64,000 nt of DNA from Halalkalibacter oceani (lineage in GTDB: Bacteria > Bacillota > Bacilli > Bacillales > Bacillaceae_D). Shown here piece by piece: positions 18,901 to 28,501 of this stretch. The stretch is from positions 1-64,000 of the forward strand of contig NZ_JAMBOS010000014.1 in NCBI RefSeq assembly GCF_023715705.1, written 5' to 3'. The translations under genes were made by a program, and so were the position numbers. Below the pieces are notes generated by a model. That model did no database searches and was not told where the DNA came from. It saw nothing but the letters and a program-made list of their open reading frames with translations. Position 1 is the first letter of the stretch, and the number at the start of each line of letters is the position of its first letter.

Positions 18901-20403
18901 CAATATGGAATCGTGGATGCAATCGAATTTCCAGCTCATGGCGATGAAGAAATCATCCGGCTTAGTCAGTTAATTAGGAAACAAGAAGAAAGAATGGAGT
19001 CATTGAAACCTAAAGTGGATCGACTTTGGGAAGAGTGGAATAAAGCAAAAAATGAATATGACCTTCGGAAAGGTGATTTTCATCAAATCTATCAGGAAAT
19101 CGAAGTGTTTAAACAGTCTCTAACCCAGGTAAAGGAACAGCTTGAGATAGAGCGCAAAAGTTTGGAGGAAAGATATCAGTTTTTTACGAGTGAACTAAAG
19201 AGATATCAGACTGTAGAGAAGATCATTGAGAAAGCGATTGTAGAATTAGAGAAGCAAGATATGCGCTTTGCTTTTTTACATGAAAATATCCGTAAACATC
19301 TGTTAGAAGAGCAAATTAAAAACGATTATGCGTATAAGCGAATGGAGATGATTTCGGAGCTAGTGAAAACCCTCACCTCAATACAAGAGAAAGTGACGTC
19401 TCTGGAAAAAAGAAGAATTGAAGAAAAAGGACATTTCGTTAAATTTTGTAATAATAACATTATAGACATTAAACTACGAAATACATGTATCACAGGGATT
19501 GAACACAAAACGACATATGACGATGTGATCGAGTGGCAAGAAAAAATGAGCGATCGGATTTATCGCACCGTAAAGATTGCCGAGGAAGATATGAGGGAGC
19601 ATGATAAGCAATTACAACAATTCATTTCCCATCTGCATCTTTATCTACAAACCATTGCAGATGAATTAAGGTTAATCCCAAAGCAGACGCGTGTGAAAGT
19701 GGAGGATAAAACAAAAGACATTTATATCTTCTCTGTTCCAGATTGGGATGAGCAAGAAGGGAAGGAAGCCCTCCGACATCATATCGATTGGATGGTGATA
19801 CAGCTAGACAAAGATGAATATAAAGGTGATGAAGGACAAGAAGATGAGTCACTTATTCGCAAACAAATCGAAAAATGGCTTCATACGAAACAGCTACTGA
19901 AGAATGTGATGAAAGAAAAAGACATCAGTGTAAAGTGTAGAAAAGTAAGCAATGATGGGAAAGTGAGTGGTGCACTGACTAGCTGGGAAAAATCAAATGC
20001 CTGGTCCGGTGGAGAAAAATGGAGTAAAAACATGACCCTCTTTCTCGGGATTCTGAACTATTTAGCCGAAAAGAGGGTCCCCCTTCAAGGAAACCAAAAG
20101 CGTCATCGAACAGTCATTGTTGACAATCCATTTGGAAAAGCATCAAGTGACCATGTGCTGGACCCAGTATTCTTTATTGCCGAACAATTAGGCTTTCAAA
20201 TGATCGCTCTAACTGCCCATGCTGAAGGAAAGTTTATTCGCAAATACTTTCCTGTTATTTATAGCTGTCGTCTTAGAGACTCGGCAAGCGGTGAAACACA
20301 GATCATGACCAAAAATAAAGAAATCCGAACCGCATTTTTTAAAGATAATGATCCTGAAGCAATGGTAAGATTAGGAGAACAGGAGCAGATGACGTTGTTT
20401 TGA
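15976..20403 (+). CDS. jetC: Wadjet protein JetC (MukB/SMC-like ATPase)
   Basis: A 1475-residue SMC-type motor. The N-terminal head has the P-loop NGGGKT (39-44), lacking the first Gly of the classical motif, which is a known look in MukB-like relatives outside MukB itself. About residues 240-1290 are almost continuous charged coiled coil (many KEEL/EQL heptads) with a less coiled middle around 640-760 that should be the hinge. The C-terminal head has the ABC signature WSGGEKW (1343-1349) and Walker B TVIVDNPFG with D1383. AAAGGAGG lies 10 bases before the ATG. Predicted role: ATP-driven loop extrusion on plasmid DNA with JetA/JetB, activating JetD. Confidence 0.9.
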   Translation: MPSISKIRFTNVVYEGGAKRYNDDIFLFDSHNGAILLENGGGKTVFIQTAIQAILPNAELAERKMKDTLSLESSSAHIAIEWIINEKPRRYGLTAVTLFMAKEGVKSYRYTYEYEEGDKHRIEELPFVRQSVDGKVRPANRDEMNEYYTTMKSSHPLKANTFDTVKGYHQYLEERFKIIASEWKKIAVINSSEGGVESFFDGCKTTSQLVDQLLIPTVEEAIAGKGSIDFVQTFEKQREHFKAHKRLRRVIEENKQVEKQIANYVSSFKQLDEVERQLEEQKVNAKALYLHTKQEQGETKATLSKIQTNMEEWQAEKKEWERREKSYKITLLEQKRDEAFEKYKMDQDELEQLGQDLKEKKARLAQLRVSKVNAEITRNEQLQSHFVEQLSSLERDEETLDLEEQLADNTAYLKGYFLNEEEKIQEHIKQIELQQGRKKDEIAIEEKGLRSLEKEARSWQLKETDYNGKKELVEKDMKEIAKEILSNPLKERVEDEFPKWEHDYQNYDKEIISFESHIKDLEQTKRELKNTLPNVQAEYEHFRQEAITYKQQINVIEDQQNEILSEVIVQIPQWQHYNSIYEKEETMIAQLEEKVEKLSREKEELLFRERQATRFADDYANNTTFTADPKLEIWKKRWRNQFAYLELGADFVQQAARSLGGAVEDYHSIYPYWAITFIVTQSEKTKLREKLLSVEREMTHPVYICTEEEARLLIRGEKEPSDQHIFPRIWKENLSNEKFNHWKIEVQTLADESKGERTKKETELHSWRTILSKVREFVMKYPYEQYAELKEQFKSASDEEAKQKRVLHERTTQIEQKEKETVDYQKRLSEAKDIYQGLEARLSKGRNYFTKKKDFEFFKQELTKIREEMDKVSRKLERTERLLSNLNEELNEIEAQLALAKEPLYELKGDAYYKEVIDAQPKYATKSLELLVKERKSLSNKLQDRQQGREILESNLQNAREKLKELTKEKTLLLQQYGIVDAIEFPAHGDEEIIRLSQLIRKQEERMESLKPKVDRLWEEWNKAKNEYDLRKGDFHQIYQEIEVFKQSLTQVKEQLEIERKSLEERYQFFTSELKRYQTVEKIIEKAIVELEKQDMRFAFLHENIRKHLLEEQIKNDYAYKRMEMISELVKTLTSIQEKVTSLEKRRIEEKGHFVKFCNNNIIDIKLRNTCITGIEHKTTYDDVIEWQEKMSDRIYRTVKIAEEDMREHDKQLQQFISHLHLYLQTIADELRLIPKQTRVKVEDKTKDIYIFSVPDWDEQEGKEALRHHIDWMVIQLDKDEYKGDEGQEDESLIRKQIEKWLHTKQLLKNVMKEKDISVKCRKVSNDGKVSGALTSWEKSNAWSGGEKWSKNMTLFLGILNYLAEKRVPLQGNQKRHRTVIVDNPFGKASSDHVLDPVFFIAEQLGFQMIALTAHAEGKFIRKYFPVIYSCRLRDSASGETQIMTKNKEIRTAFFKDNDPEAMVRLGEQEQMTLF

Positions 20404-20450
20404 TTTATGGGAGAAGGACAGAAAGCAGAGGACATCCACCGCTCTTGAAA

Positions 20451-20531
20451 TAGACTCCGCTTTCTGCGGGAAGCTGTTGTGCCTCCACGTGCTTGCTACT
20501 TGAGGGTCTCAACGTTGCTTTTCCTTAAGAG
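20451..20531 (+). repeat. Degenerate Bacillaceae intergenic repeat
   Basis: GACTCCGCTTTCTGCGGGAA, then GCCTCCACGTGCTTGC, then GGGTCTCAACGTTGCTTTTCC resembles the familiar Bacillus-group dispersed element of the form CTCCGCTTTC..GCGGG..GCCTCCTCG..GGGGTCTC..GCTTTTCC. Several positions differ, so this is an old copy. It follows jetC directly and may mark the right edge of the Wadjet cassette. Confidence 0.5.
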
Positions 20532-20541
20532 ACTGAAAAAG

Positions 20542-20661
20542 ATGGAAGATGCAATGCATTCCTTCACATCAACAAATGTAGTGGAATGTTTTTCGGCAGG
20601 AGCTAAGGTTGCAGCCGATTTAGGGGCTGAAGCGGGAATGGAAATTTATGATCAAGGTTAG
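20542..20661 (+). CDS. Possible 39-residue ORF or gene remnant
   Basis: ATG 20542 opens 39 codons (MEDAMHSFTS...AGMEIYDQG). The ribosome site is poor. The second half (AGAKVAADLGAEAGMEIYDQ) looks like the end of a larger alanine/glycine-rich protein. It is followed after 54 bases by a phage-type small gene, with which such peptides may travel. Weakly supported. Confidence 0.25.
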   Translation: MEDAMHSFTSTNVVECFSAGAKVAADLGAEAGMEIYDQG

Positions 20662-20715
20662 TTGTTAGTCGATTTAAGTAGACAGTGAGAATAGCAAATC
20701 GGGGGAGTGACTGCG

Positions 20716-20928
20716 ATGAAATTCGGAATGCGCAAACCGAGTCTTAAAAAGCGTATTGCTGCTAGGACAAGCATTAAAAGACAAGTCGTTCAACGAGCTG
20801 GTTTGAAAATGCCAAGAGGGTACGGTTGGTTGCGAAGTCCGAAAAGATATGCTTACAACAAGGTTTATCGGAAAACAAGTTTTGATATTTTTAAACTAAT
20901 GAAGAAGCTGTTAAAAAGCAGGAAATAG
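20716..20928 (+). CDS. Small basic protein of phage or mobile-element type
   Basis: A 70-residue, very basic protein (MKFGMRKPSLKKRIAART, later PKRYAYNKVYRKTSFDIF). This pattern, MKFG..KPSLKKS..ART and then NPK.A.YNK.Y.KT.F, is common in short uncharacterised proteins of Firmicutes phages and integrative elements. ATG 20716 has GGGGGAG nine bases upstream; an in-frame GTG at 20707 overlaps that site. Function unknown; its presence supports a mobile origin of the island. Confidence 0.6.
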   Translation: MKFGMRKPSLKKRIAARTSIKRQVVQRAGLKMPRGYGWLRSPKRYAYNKVYRKTSFDIFKLMKKLLKSRK

Positions 20929-21295
20929 TACAGTTGATTCATTTAGAGGCTCATCTGTTTGTAAATTCCTATAACGTTTTTTCTCAATACTATTCCGTGA
21001 GATTTGTTGTAACAGTGAGGGTGACTATAAAGGAGATTATTCATTAAGTGTGCGGATCGAAAAAGAGAATGGGGAGGCAGAGCCATTTATTGAAATACGC
21101 GACAACGAAAAATAGTTACCTAATGGCGAGTTAGGAATTTTATGGAAACTAAGTAAATATAAAGATGTACGGATGAGCGTGCAAGAGAGAGGTTGTTCCA
21201 TAAGGGGCCACCTCTTTCTTGCTATTCTGATCGCCTTAGAATGAAACCTTTCTCTCCCCGCAGTCGTCAAAGGATTGGATAAAGGGGGTGGAGTG
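20929..21295 (+). other. Gap with gene remnants and a terminator-like hairpin
   Basis: A broken reading frame, GDYKGDYSLSVRIEKENGEAEPFIEI then a stop (about 21018-21112), looks like the end of a lost gene. A hairpin, AGAGGTTG against CCACCTCT (21188-21214) followed by TTTCTT, could be its terminator. No intact gene is present. Confidence 0.4.
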
Positions 21296-21829
21296 GTGGA
21301 GAAAGCAGAGAAGGATCGTTTGTTGGAAGAGTTGATGATCGCCTATGGGGATGAGCTGCTGAGGCTGGCCTTTGCATATGTGAGAGAGAAAGAGCTGGCA
21401 AAGGGTCTTGTGCAAAATACGTTTGTTAAATGTTATGAAAACCTTGAAGCGTTTCGCTATGAGGCGCAAATAAGGACCTGGCTTTATCGGATTGCGATTA
21501 ATGAGTGCAAGGATTATCTGAAAAGCTGGCACTATCGCAAGGTGCAAGTAAAGGATATTCTGCTTCACTACCGTTTCACCACTTCTTCAGTGGAACAGAA
21601 GGTGATGAAGAATGCGAATGATCAAGAGCTGAGAGAGATGGTTTTCTCCTTGCCGCCTAAATACAGGGAAGTGATCAGTCTTTATTATTTTCATTCATTG
21701 AAAATTGGAGAAATCGCCGAGGTGACGCGGCTTCATGTAAATACGGTAAAAACCCGTCTCAGGAGAGCGAAGCAACAGCTGAAAAGCAAGCTGGAGGAGG
21801 GGGAAAACGATGGACAGAAGAAAGGATGA
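21296..21829 (+). CDS. ECF sigma factor
   Basis: A 178-residue extracytoplasmic-function sigma factor. Region 2 covers LLRLAFAYVREKELAKGLVQNTFVKCYENL and RTWLYRIAINECKDYLKS; region 4 covers LPPKYREVISLYYFHSLKIGEIAEVTRLHVNTVKTRLRRAKQQL. The usual AEDLVQETF of region 2.2 is here AKGLVQNTF, a mild departure. Start is probably GTG 21296 (AAAGGGGGTG 5 bases upstream), with GTG 21293 and TTG 21275 in frame as alternatives. The gene overlaps the following membrane protein by 20 bases, the normal sigma/anti-sigma arrangement. Confidence 0.88.
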   Translation: MEKAEKDRLLEELMIAYGDELLRLAFAYVREKELAKGLVQNTFVKCYENLEAFRYEAQIRTWLYRIAINECKDYLKSWHYRKVQVKDILLHYRFTTSSVEQKVMKNANDQELREMVFSLPPKYREVISLYYFHSLKIGEIAEVTRLHVNTVKTRLRRAKQQLKSKLEEGENDGQKKG

Positions 21830-22424
21830 GCATGGGCTGCGCTTTACAGAGGAGGATCGCAAGAAAGTGTTTCAAAAAATTAAGGAACAGGAGGCCGGCA
21901 ATGGTGATCAACCGGGGGGAACGCTTGCTGCAAGGCTGAAAAAGGCTGTTCCGCTTTCGGCATCGATCATTGTCCTCATTCTCTTCGCCGGGCTGCTTCT
22001 TTTAACCATCAACGAGAGCCTGTTTCCGCAAACCGGGCAAGCGCCCTCCTCAGAAGACGAGGCTTGGATTGAAGACATCGAAGAACTGTCCTTTATTTGG
22101 GCAAATGCGTTAAAAGAGCGGGACGGAAAGCCGCGTTATGAGATGATGTCTCCCGAAGCAAAAGAAAAATTTATCGAGGAACAGAAGACTGTTAGTGGAA
22201 CGGACTGGAACTATGTCCTTTGCTGCTCAAGCCCATGGGTTGTGGAATTTGAGATAGAGCGGAAAGACGAGCATTCGGTGATGATCACATATCTCACGCA
22301 AACGAGCGAACCGCGTTACTACAAAAGTGTAGAAGTGATTTCTTTTCGTGAGGAGAATGGCAGGGCCGTAGTCGATGAGTATGAGACAGTGTTAGAAGAT
22401 GAAGAGGTAATGGAAGCCGAATAA
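21810..22424 (+). CDS. Anti-sigma factor-like membrane protein
   Basis: A 204-residue protein overlapping the ECF sigma gene by 20 bases. Residues 1-45 are cytoplasmic and charged (FTEEDRKKVFQKIKEQE), one transmembrane span follows (about 48-72, LSASIIVLILFAGLLLLTI), and the extracytoplasmic part resembles an NTF2-like sensor (LSFIWANALKERDGKPRYEMMSPEAKEKF). No zinc HxxxCxxC motif is seen, so it is not a ZAS-type anti-sigma. Role as anti-sigma is inferred from the gene pair and topology. Confidence 0.7.
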   Translation: MDRRKDEHGLRFTEEDRKKVFQKIKEQEAGNGDQPGGTLAARLKKAVPLSASIIVLILFAGLLLLTINESLFPQTGQAPSSEDEAWIEDIEELSFIWANALKERDGKPRYEMMSPEAKEKFIEEQKTVSGTDWNYVLCCSSPWVVEFEIERKDEHSVMITYLTQTSEPRYYKSVEVISFREENGRAVVDEYETVLEDEEVMEAE

Positions 22425-22484
22425 GTGCTCTTAAGCAAAGGGCAAAACCCGCAAAATCAGGCAACGGCTACGCTTATTACGAAA

Positions 22485-22517
22485 AAGCTGCTGAAAACGT
22501 ACGATTTTCAGCAGCTT
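22485..22517 (+). terminator. Terminator after the sigma/anti-sigma pair
   Basis: AAGCTGCTGAAAA (22485-22497) pairs perfectly with TTTTCAGCAGCTT (22505-22517) around CGTACGA. The A- and T-rich inner ends make it usable on either strand. Confidence 0.75.
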
Positions 22518-22542
22518 CTTCACAACGGATTTGTGTCTGCTT

Positions 22543-23040
22543 TTACGATCTGCTTGCCGTTTGTTCCTTTGCATCAAGGATCTCCCCGGAAGCCTGGCTC
22601 GCGCGCTTAATAAAGAAGGAGAGAACCAAACTAATAAAGCCGAGAAGAAGAATGGTGAAATAAGCGTCATTGATTCCCTGAATGGAGGCTTCCATTAGCA
22701 GGTGGCTTTCTTCTCCAGCATTTGCCGCGCCTGTTGTCATTTTTTCGAGGTGAGTATTTGTTCTGCTTGTCATAATCGTTACGAGCAAAGATGTCCCTAT
22801 GGCGCCGGCTACTTGTCTAACTGTATTGGAAATCGCCGTGCCGTGGGCATGAAGGCTTTGCCGGAAGCTGATTTAGCCCTGAACCGGCATCAAAAACAGC
22901 GCCATCCCAATTCGACTGCCAGTATACAACAGAATAAGGAAGGCATAAGGCGTTGCATCGGTCAGGTCGGTATAGCCGAGCGTTGCATAAGGATAATGGC
23001 GAAGAGAGCAAGGGACGTGAATCCAAGCTGCTGAAGGCCG
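22543..23040 (-). pseudogene. Remnant of a DHA2-family MFS drug exporter (LmrB/EmrB type)
   Basis: On the minus strand the C-terminal end of a DHA2 exporter is readable in pieces: a stretch with ...MPVQG then a stop, then HGTAISNTVRQVAGAIGTSLLVTIMTSRTNTH and a final span FTILLLGFISLVLSFFIKRA. The first pieces are in other frames and interrupted by stops (near 22880), and the N-terminal two thirds are missing. The last intact frame is 22543-22788. Confidence 0.75.
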
Positions 23041-23048
23041 GAATTCAA

Positions 23049-23198
23049 ATGGAGGTTTTCATCTGGTATGATTCTGCCGCTTTAATCGGAACGATCGTCG
23101 CCTGGCTGAAAAACGACATGCCGTACACCCCGGCCTTTTTAGCGAAACAAATTTATTTGATTCATAACCGGGCGTGGAACAAGGTCGAGGAAGGGTAA
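23049..23198 (+). pseudogene. 3' fragment of a TetR-family repressor
   Basis: The 49-codon open stretch (VFIWYDSAALIGTIVAWLKN, DMPYTPAFLAKQIYLIHNR) matches the end of TetR-family efflux regulators, where the GxxxxWLKxGMPYTPEFMAxQ pattern closes the ligand domain. The DNA-binding half is missing. It abuts the exporter remnant in opposite orientation, so an lmrAB-like locus has been deleted and rearranged. Confidence 0.65.
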
Positions 23199-23238
23199 CG
23201 AAGCAGGATAGTTGACTCGACCGAAATCTTTTTCTATA

Positions 23239-23252
23239 GTTGCTATAGCAAC
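23239..23252. promoter_or_regulatory. 14-bp palindrome resembling a MarR-type operator
   Basis: GTTGCTATAGCAAC is perfectly symmetrical and has the TTGC-N4-GCAA layout of MarR-family binding sites. It lies about 125 bases before the aldehyde dehydrogenase start. No MarR gene is nearby, so the link to regulation is speculative. Confidence 0.4.
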
Positions 23253-23375
23253 AAAGAAAATTGACCGCTGCCATATATTCTCAATTGATGATGAGTATAG
23301 AGGCGAAAGAGGGAGGAACAAACTACACATAATGTAGTCAATTATATCCTGTCTCTTTAGAAAGGACGGTCAAGC

Positions 23376-24854
23376 ATGTCAGATCAAGCATTTATAGCTG
23401 AAACGATTATTAATGGTGAAAAAATAAGGTCGGAAAAGCAGGCCCCTCGTGAAAACCCGACCCGGCCGAGTGAGATTGTCGGTTACGCGCCGGTTAATAC
23501 CCGTGAGGAGGCCGTCCAGGCGATAGAGGCGGCTTACGGCGCTTTTCCGGGTTGGACGGAAACGGCGATAGACGAGCGGATCGAGCGGATGAAAAGCGCG
23601 ATTCAGAGGATGAAAGAGGCCGCGCCGGACATTGCGCATCTCTTATCAAAGGAACACGGAAAGCCGCTGTATGATTCGGAAGGTGAAATCGGTGTTTCAC
23701 TTGCCTGGATGGAGTTTGCCTGCGAACATGCAAAAGAAGTATTGAAAAATGAAGTCCAAGAGCATGAGAGTGGGAAAACGATTATCGCCCGGGACGGGAT
23801 CGGGGTCGTATCGGCGATTACACCGTGGAATTATCCGCTATCCTTGTCAACGATTAAAATTGCCCCGGCTCTTCTGGCGGGGAACACGATGGTGTTGAAG
23901 CCGAGTCCGTTAGCGCCTTTAGCTGTCAGCAAAGTCATTGAAATCATCGCCGGCGAGCTGCCAAAGGGTGTTCTGAATCTCGTGCACGGGGAAACGGATG
24001 TCGGTGTCGAATTGACGTCGAATCCGAAGGTGGCGAAAATTGCCTTTACGGGAGGAACGGAGACCGCGAAGCATATCATGAAAGCCGCTGCCGATACGAT
24101 CAAGAAGATGACGCTTGAGTTGGGTGGAAATGATGCGGCGGTTGTTTTAGAGGACTTCGATGTTGAGGATGAGAGAGCAATGCGGCGCATTGTGATTTCC
24201 AACTTTTTAACGGCGGGGCAAATATGTATGATCGCCAAACGAATCTACGTTCACCGTTCCATTTATGACCGCTTTGTTGAGAAGTATATTGAAGCGGCGA
24301 ATAAATGGATTCGAGTAGGTGACCCGTTTAATAAAGAGGTCACCATCGGCCCGGTGAACAATAAGAAGCAGGCGGAGTATGTCCAGAGCTTAATTGATGG
24401 TGCCGAGAGCAAAGGGGCAACAGTGATCAAGCTGGGCAGGATCGTAGATGAAGAGCTGTTCAATGAAGGCTATTTCATGCAGCCGACGGTCGTGCTGGAG
24501 GCGGATTATCATGATCCGATCGTGGTCGAGGAGCAGTTTGGCCCAACCGTCCCGATATTACCTTTTGATGATGACAGACATGCGATTGAGCTGGCAAATG
24601 ATAGTATTTATGGACTGACGAGTTCAGTTTGGGGAGAAGAAGAGCACGCGATTAAGGTGGCGAAGCATATCCAGGCAGGGACGACGATGATTAATACAGC
24701 AGCTGTACAAGGGCTGGATGTCCGCTTTCCGTTCGGTGGTGTGAAGCAGTCGGGAATCGGGCGGGAATATGGAAAAGAAGGTCTTCTTGCTTATACGGAT
24801 ACGCATGTTATCAACATACCAAAAAACGGTGAGCTGCCATACATCCCTGAATAA
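23376..24854 (+). CDS. NAD(P)-dependent aldehyde dehydrogenase
   Basis: A 492-residue aldehyde dehydrogenase oxidising an aldehyde to its acid. The cofactor and active-site landmarks are present: TPWNYPLS near 149, FTGGT near 225, catalytic base E248 in LELGGNDA and nucleophile C284 in GQICM. The overall pattern is near succinate-semialdehyde/benzaldehyde dehydrogenase-type enzymes, but the substrate cannot be told. It is a single gene between the broken efflux locus and an MFS exporter. AGAAAGGACGG lies before the ATG; a terminator follows at 24956. Confidence 0.9.
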   Translation: MSDQAFIAETIINGEKIRSEKQAPRENPTRPSEIVGYAPVNTREEAVQAIEAAYGAFPGWTETAIDERIERMKSAIQRMKEAAPDIAHLLSKEHGKPLYDSEGEIGVSLAWMEFACEHAKEVLKNEVQEHESGKTIIARDGIGVVSAITPWNYPLSLSTIKIAPALLAGNTMVLKPSPLAPLAVSKVIEIIAGELPKGVLNLVHGETDVGVELTSNPKVAKIAFTGGTETAKHIMKAAADTIKKMTLELGGNDAAVVLEDFDVEDERAMRRIVISNFLTAGQICMIAKRIYVHRSIYDRFVEKYIEAANKWIRVGDPFNKEVTIGPVNNKKQAEYVQSLIDGAESKGATVIKLGRIVDEELFNEGYFMQPTVVLEADYHDPIVVEEQFGPTVPILPFDDDRHAIELANDSIYGLTSSVWGEEEHAIKVAKHIQAGTTMINTAAVQGLDVRFPFGGVKQSGIGREYGKEGLLAYTDTHVINIPKNGELPYIPE

Positions 24855-24955
24855 AAAAAGGACGAAGCGTTACGGTTTACAAGCATGGAGAGAGCGCGGG
24901 GCTCTTTTCCATGCGGGTAGCGCCCGAAACGATTGTGATAATTTGAGGACTTTTG

Positions 24956-24993
24956 AGACAGCCCTTGATTCCTCTTTTAATGGCTGTTTTTTT
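24956..24993 (+). terminator. Terminator after the aldehyde dehydrogenase
   Basis: AGACAGCC pairs with GGCTGTTT over an 18-base loop, with a run of seven T from 24987. A weaker hairpin (GCATGGA..AGAGC with GCTCT..TCCATGC, 24883-24914) precedes it. Confidence 0.65.
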
Positions 24994-25026
24994 GTTGGAG
25001 AAGAATTTGGAAAGAAGTGAAAAGGA

Positions 25027-26226
25027 ATGGGGAAAACAAAGCTTTGGACGAAGGATTTTATTAGTATTTCATTAGCGAGCTTTTTTATCTTTTTAATTTT
25101 TTATATGCTGATGGTGACATTGCCGATTTATATTGTGGAGAGCCTGGCGGGCGGAGGTCAATCGATCGGGTTGAACGCCGCTTTATTCGTTATTGCCGCG
25201 ATTGTCTTTCGGCCATTCGCCGGAAATTGGCTGCAATCAGTCGGACAAAAGAAAACGTTACTAATCGGTACTCTTATTTTTGTAGCAGGTTCATTTTTAT
25301 ACTTTTTTGCCTCGACGATTTTTCTTTTGTTGGTGCTGCGGATTTTGCACGGGGTCGGCTTTGGCATCGCGACGACCGCGACCGGGGGGATTGTCGCCAC
25401 CGTTATCCCAAGGGAACGGCGTGGAGAAGGAATGGGCTATTATGCGACTTTCATGAATCTTGCCATGGTGATTGGCCCTTTTTTAGGTCTTTCTTTTATT
25501 CATTCGTGGGGCTACACTTTTTTAATGGTATTATGCGCCGTTTTTTCTTGTCTTGCCCTCATCTGTGCATTGCTTGTCAACGTAGCGGATAAAAGCGCGG
25601 CTTCCGCAGAAGTGGCCGCGGTCAAACAGCGGGTTAGTCTCGCTCAATTTTTTGAAAAAAGAACGTTCCCGATTGCGATTGTTGCTTTTGTTCTGGCATT
25701 TGTTTATTCAGGCGTCCTTTCGTTTATCTCGGTTTATGCCGAAGAGCTGAATCTGATTCAGGCTTCGAGCTTTTTCTTTGTCGTCTACGCAACCTTTCTG
25801 TTAATTTCCAGACCATTTACAGGACGCTGGTTTGATCTGTATGGAGAAAATAAAGTGATTTATCCATGCATCATCGTATTTGCTGTCGGCGTTTTGGTTT
25901 TGAGCCAAGTGGGATCAGGATGGATGCTCTTGCTCGCCGGAGGGCTGATTGGGCTTGGATTTGGTACGTTGTTTTCAAGCTTTCAGGCAATCGCCATTCA
26001 AGCTTCACCGCCTGAACGGGCAGGGGTTGCCACAGCAACGTTTTTTGTATTGTTTGATTCCGGGTTCGCCATCGGTTCATTTCTATTAGGTATTATGGCG
26101 ACATATTTAGAATATGCCGATATTTATCTGGCCTGCTCAGTCCTTGTCCTATTATCAACGGGGCTCTATTATTTCTTTCATGGAAGAAAAGCCCGCCGGG
26201 AAAAAGCTGCTTTTTCTGGTACTTGA
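25027..26226 (+). CDS. MFS-family exporter
   Basis: A 399-residue, 12-span major facilitator. The span 2-3 loop VFRPFAGNWLQSVGQKK and the second-half counterpart ISRPFTGRWFDLYGENK match the family signature; RERRGEGMGYYATFMNLAMVIGPFLGL in span 5 is the antiporter-type motif found in drug and sugar efflux carriers of the YfkL/YvkA kind. Substrate unknown. AAAAGGA lies directly before the ATG. It sits alone; the thiC leader promoter begins 20 bases after its stop. Confidence 0.85.
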   Translation: MGKTKLWTKDFISISLASFFIFLIFYMLMVTLPIYIVESLAGGGQSIGLNAALFVIAAIVFRPFAGNWLQSVGQKKTLLIGTLIFVAGSFLYFFASTIFLLLVLRILHGVGFGIATTATGGIVATVIPRERRGEGMGYYATFMNLAMVIGPFLGLSFIHSWGYTFLMVLCAVFSCLALICALLVNVADKSAASAEVAAVKQRVSLAQFFEKRTFPIAIVAFVLAFVYSGVLSFISVYAEELNLIQASSFFFVVYATFLLISRPFTGRWFDLYGENKVIYPCIIVFAVGVLVLSQVGSGWMLLLAGGLIGLGFGTLFSSFQAIAIQASPPERAGVATATFFVLFDSGFAIGSFLLGIMATYLEYADIYLACSVLVLLSTGLYYFFHGRKARREKAAFSGT

Positions 26227-26245
26227 ACAAATAGTAAAATTTTTC

Positions 26246-26274
26246 TTTTCATTTGAGCGGGACTTCTGTATACT
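26246..26274 (+). promoter_or_regulatory. Probable promoter of the thiC riboswitch leader
   Basis: TTTTCA (26246-26251) and TATACT (26269-26274) are 17 bases apart, starting transcription roughly 17 bases before the aptamer. Confidence 0.5.
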
Positions 26275-26297
26275 GAGGGTAAATTGAATAAGCAATA

Positions 26298-26395
26298 ACT
26301 GGGGGAGTCCAATGAGGTGGGCTGAGAAAGAAACACGTTGAAGTTTCTTGACCCTTGGGACCTGATCTGGCTCATACCAGCGTGGGGAAGTTAGC
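26298..26395 (+). ncRNA. TPP riboswitch (thi-box)
   Basis: The conserved parts are all present in order: GGGGGAGTCC, GGGCTGAGA, ACCCTTGGGACCTGATCTGG, CTCATACCAGCGTGGGGAAG. This aptamer binds thiamine pyrophosphate. It is followed by an intrinsic terminator and then thiC, so repression is by premature termination when thiamine pyrophosphate is plentiful. Confidence 0.96.
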
Positions 26396-26425
26396 ATACT
26401 AACAGCACATACATCTGTTTGCATG

Positions 26426-26464
26426 AGCCGGGTCCATTCGTTTACGTGATGGATCCGGCTTTTT
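26426..26464 (+). terminator. Riboswitch expression-platform terminator
   Basis: AGCCGGGTCCAT (26426-26437) pairs with ATGGATCCGGCT (26449-26460), with one G-U pair, and TTTT follows. It lies 30 bases after the TPP aptamer and 115 bases before thiC. Confidence 0.9.
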
Positions 26465-26485
26465 AGATAGGCAGCGTCAGTCTGA

Positions 26486-28363
<1,878 letters not shown>

Positions 28364-28370
28364 ATTGGAG

Positions 28371-28414
28371 GCTGTCTTTACCGGTGCATAGAACTGGTGA
28401 AGGCAGCTTTTTTT
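28371..28414 (+). terminator. Terminator of thiC
   Basis: GCTGTCTTTACC (28371-28382) pairs with GGTGAAGGCAGC (28396-28407) with two G-U pairs, followed by seven T. Confidence 0.85.
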
Positions 28415-28501
28415 GCCAGTATGGATGGGACTTTTTTTATCTATAAAGAAAAAAGGGATAAGACGTGGACAATGAAAATAGAATCAATTAAAATGAAATA
28501 G

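Noticed and set aside
20404-21300. Right-end copy of the rlmCD attachment region that would close an integrated element
   Set aside because: No convincing direct repeat of the 9100-9190 sequence was found by eye, and no integrase is visible, so an intact ICE or prophage is not claimed.
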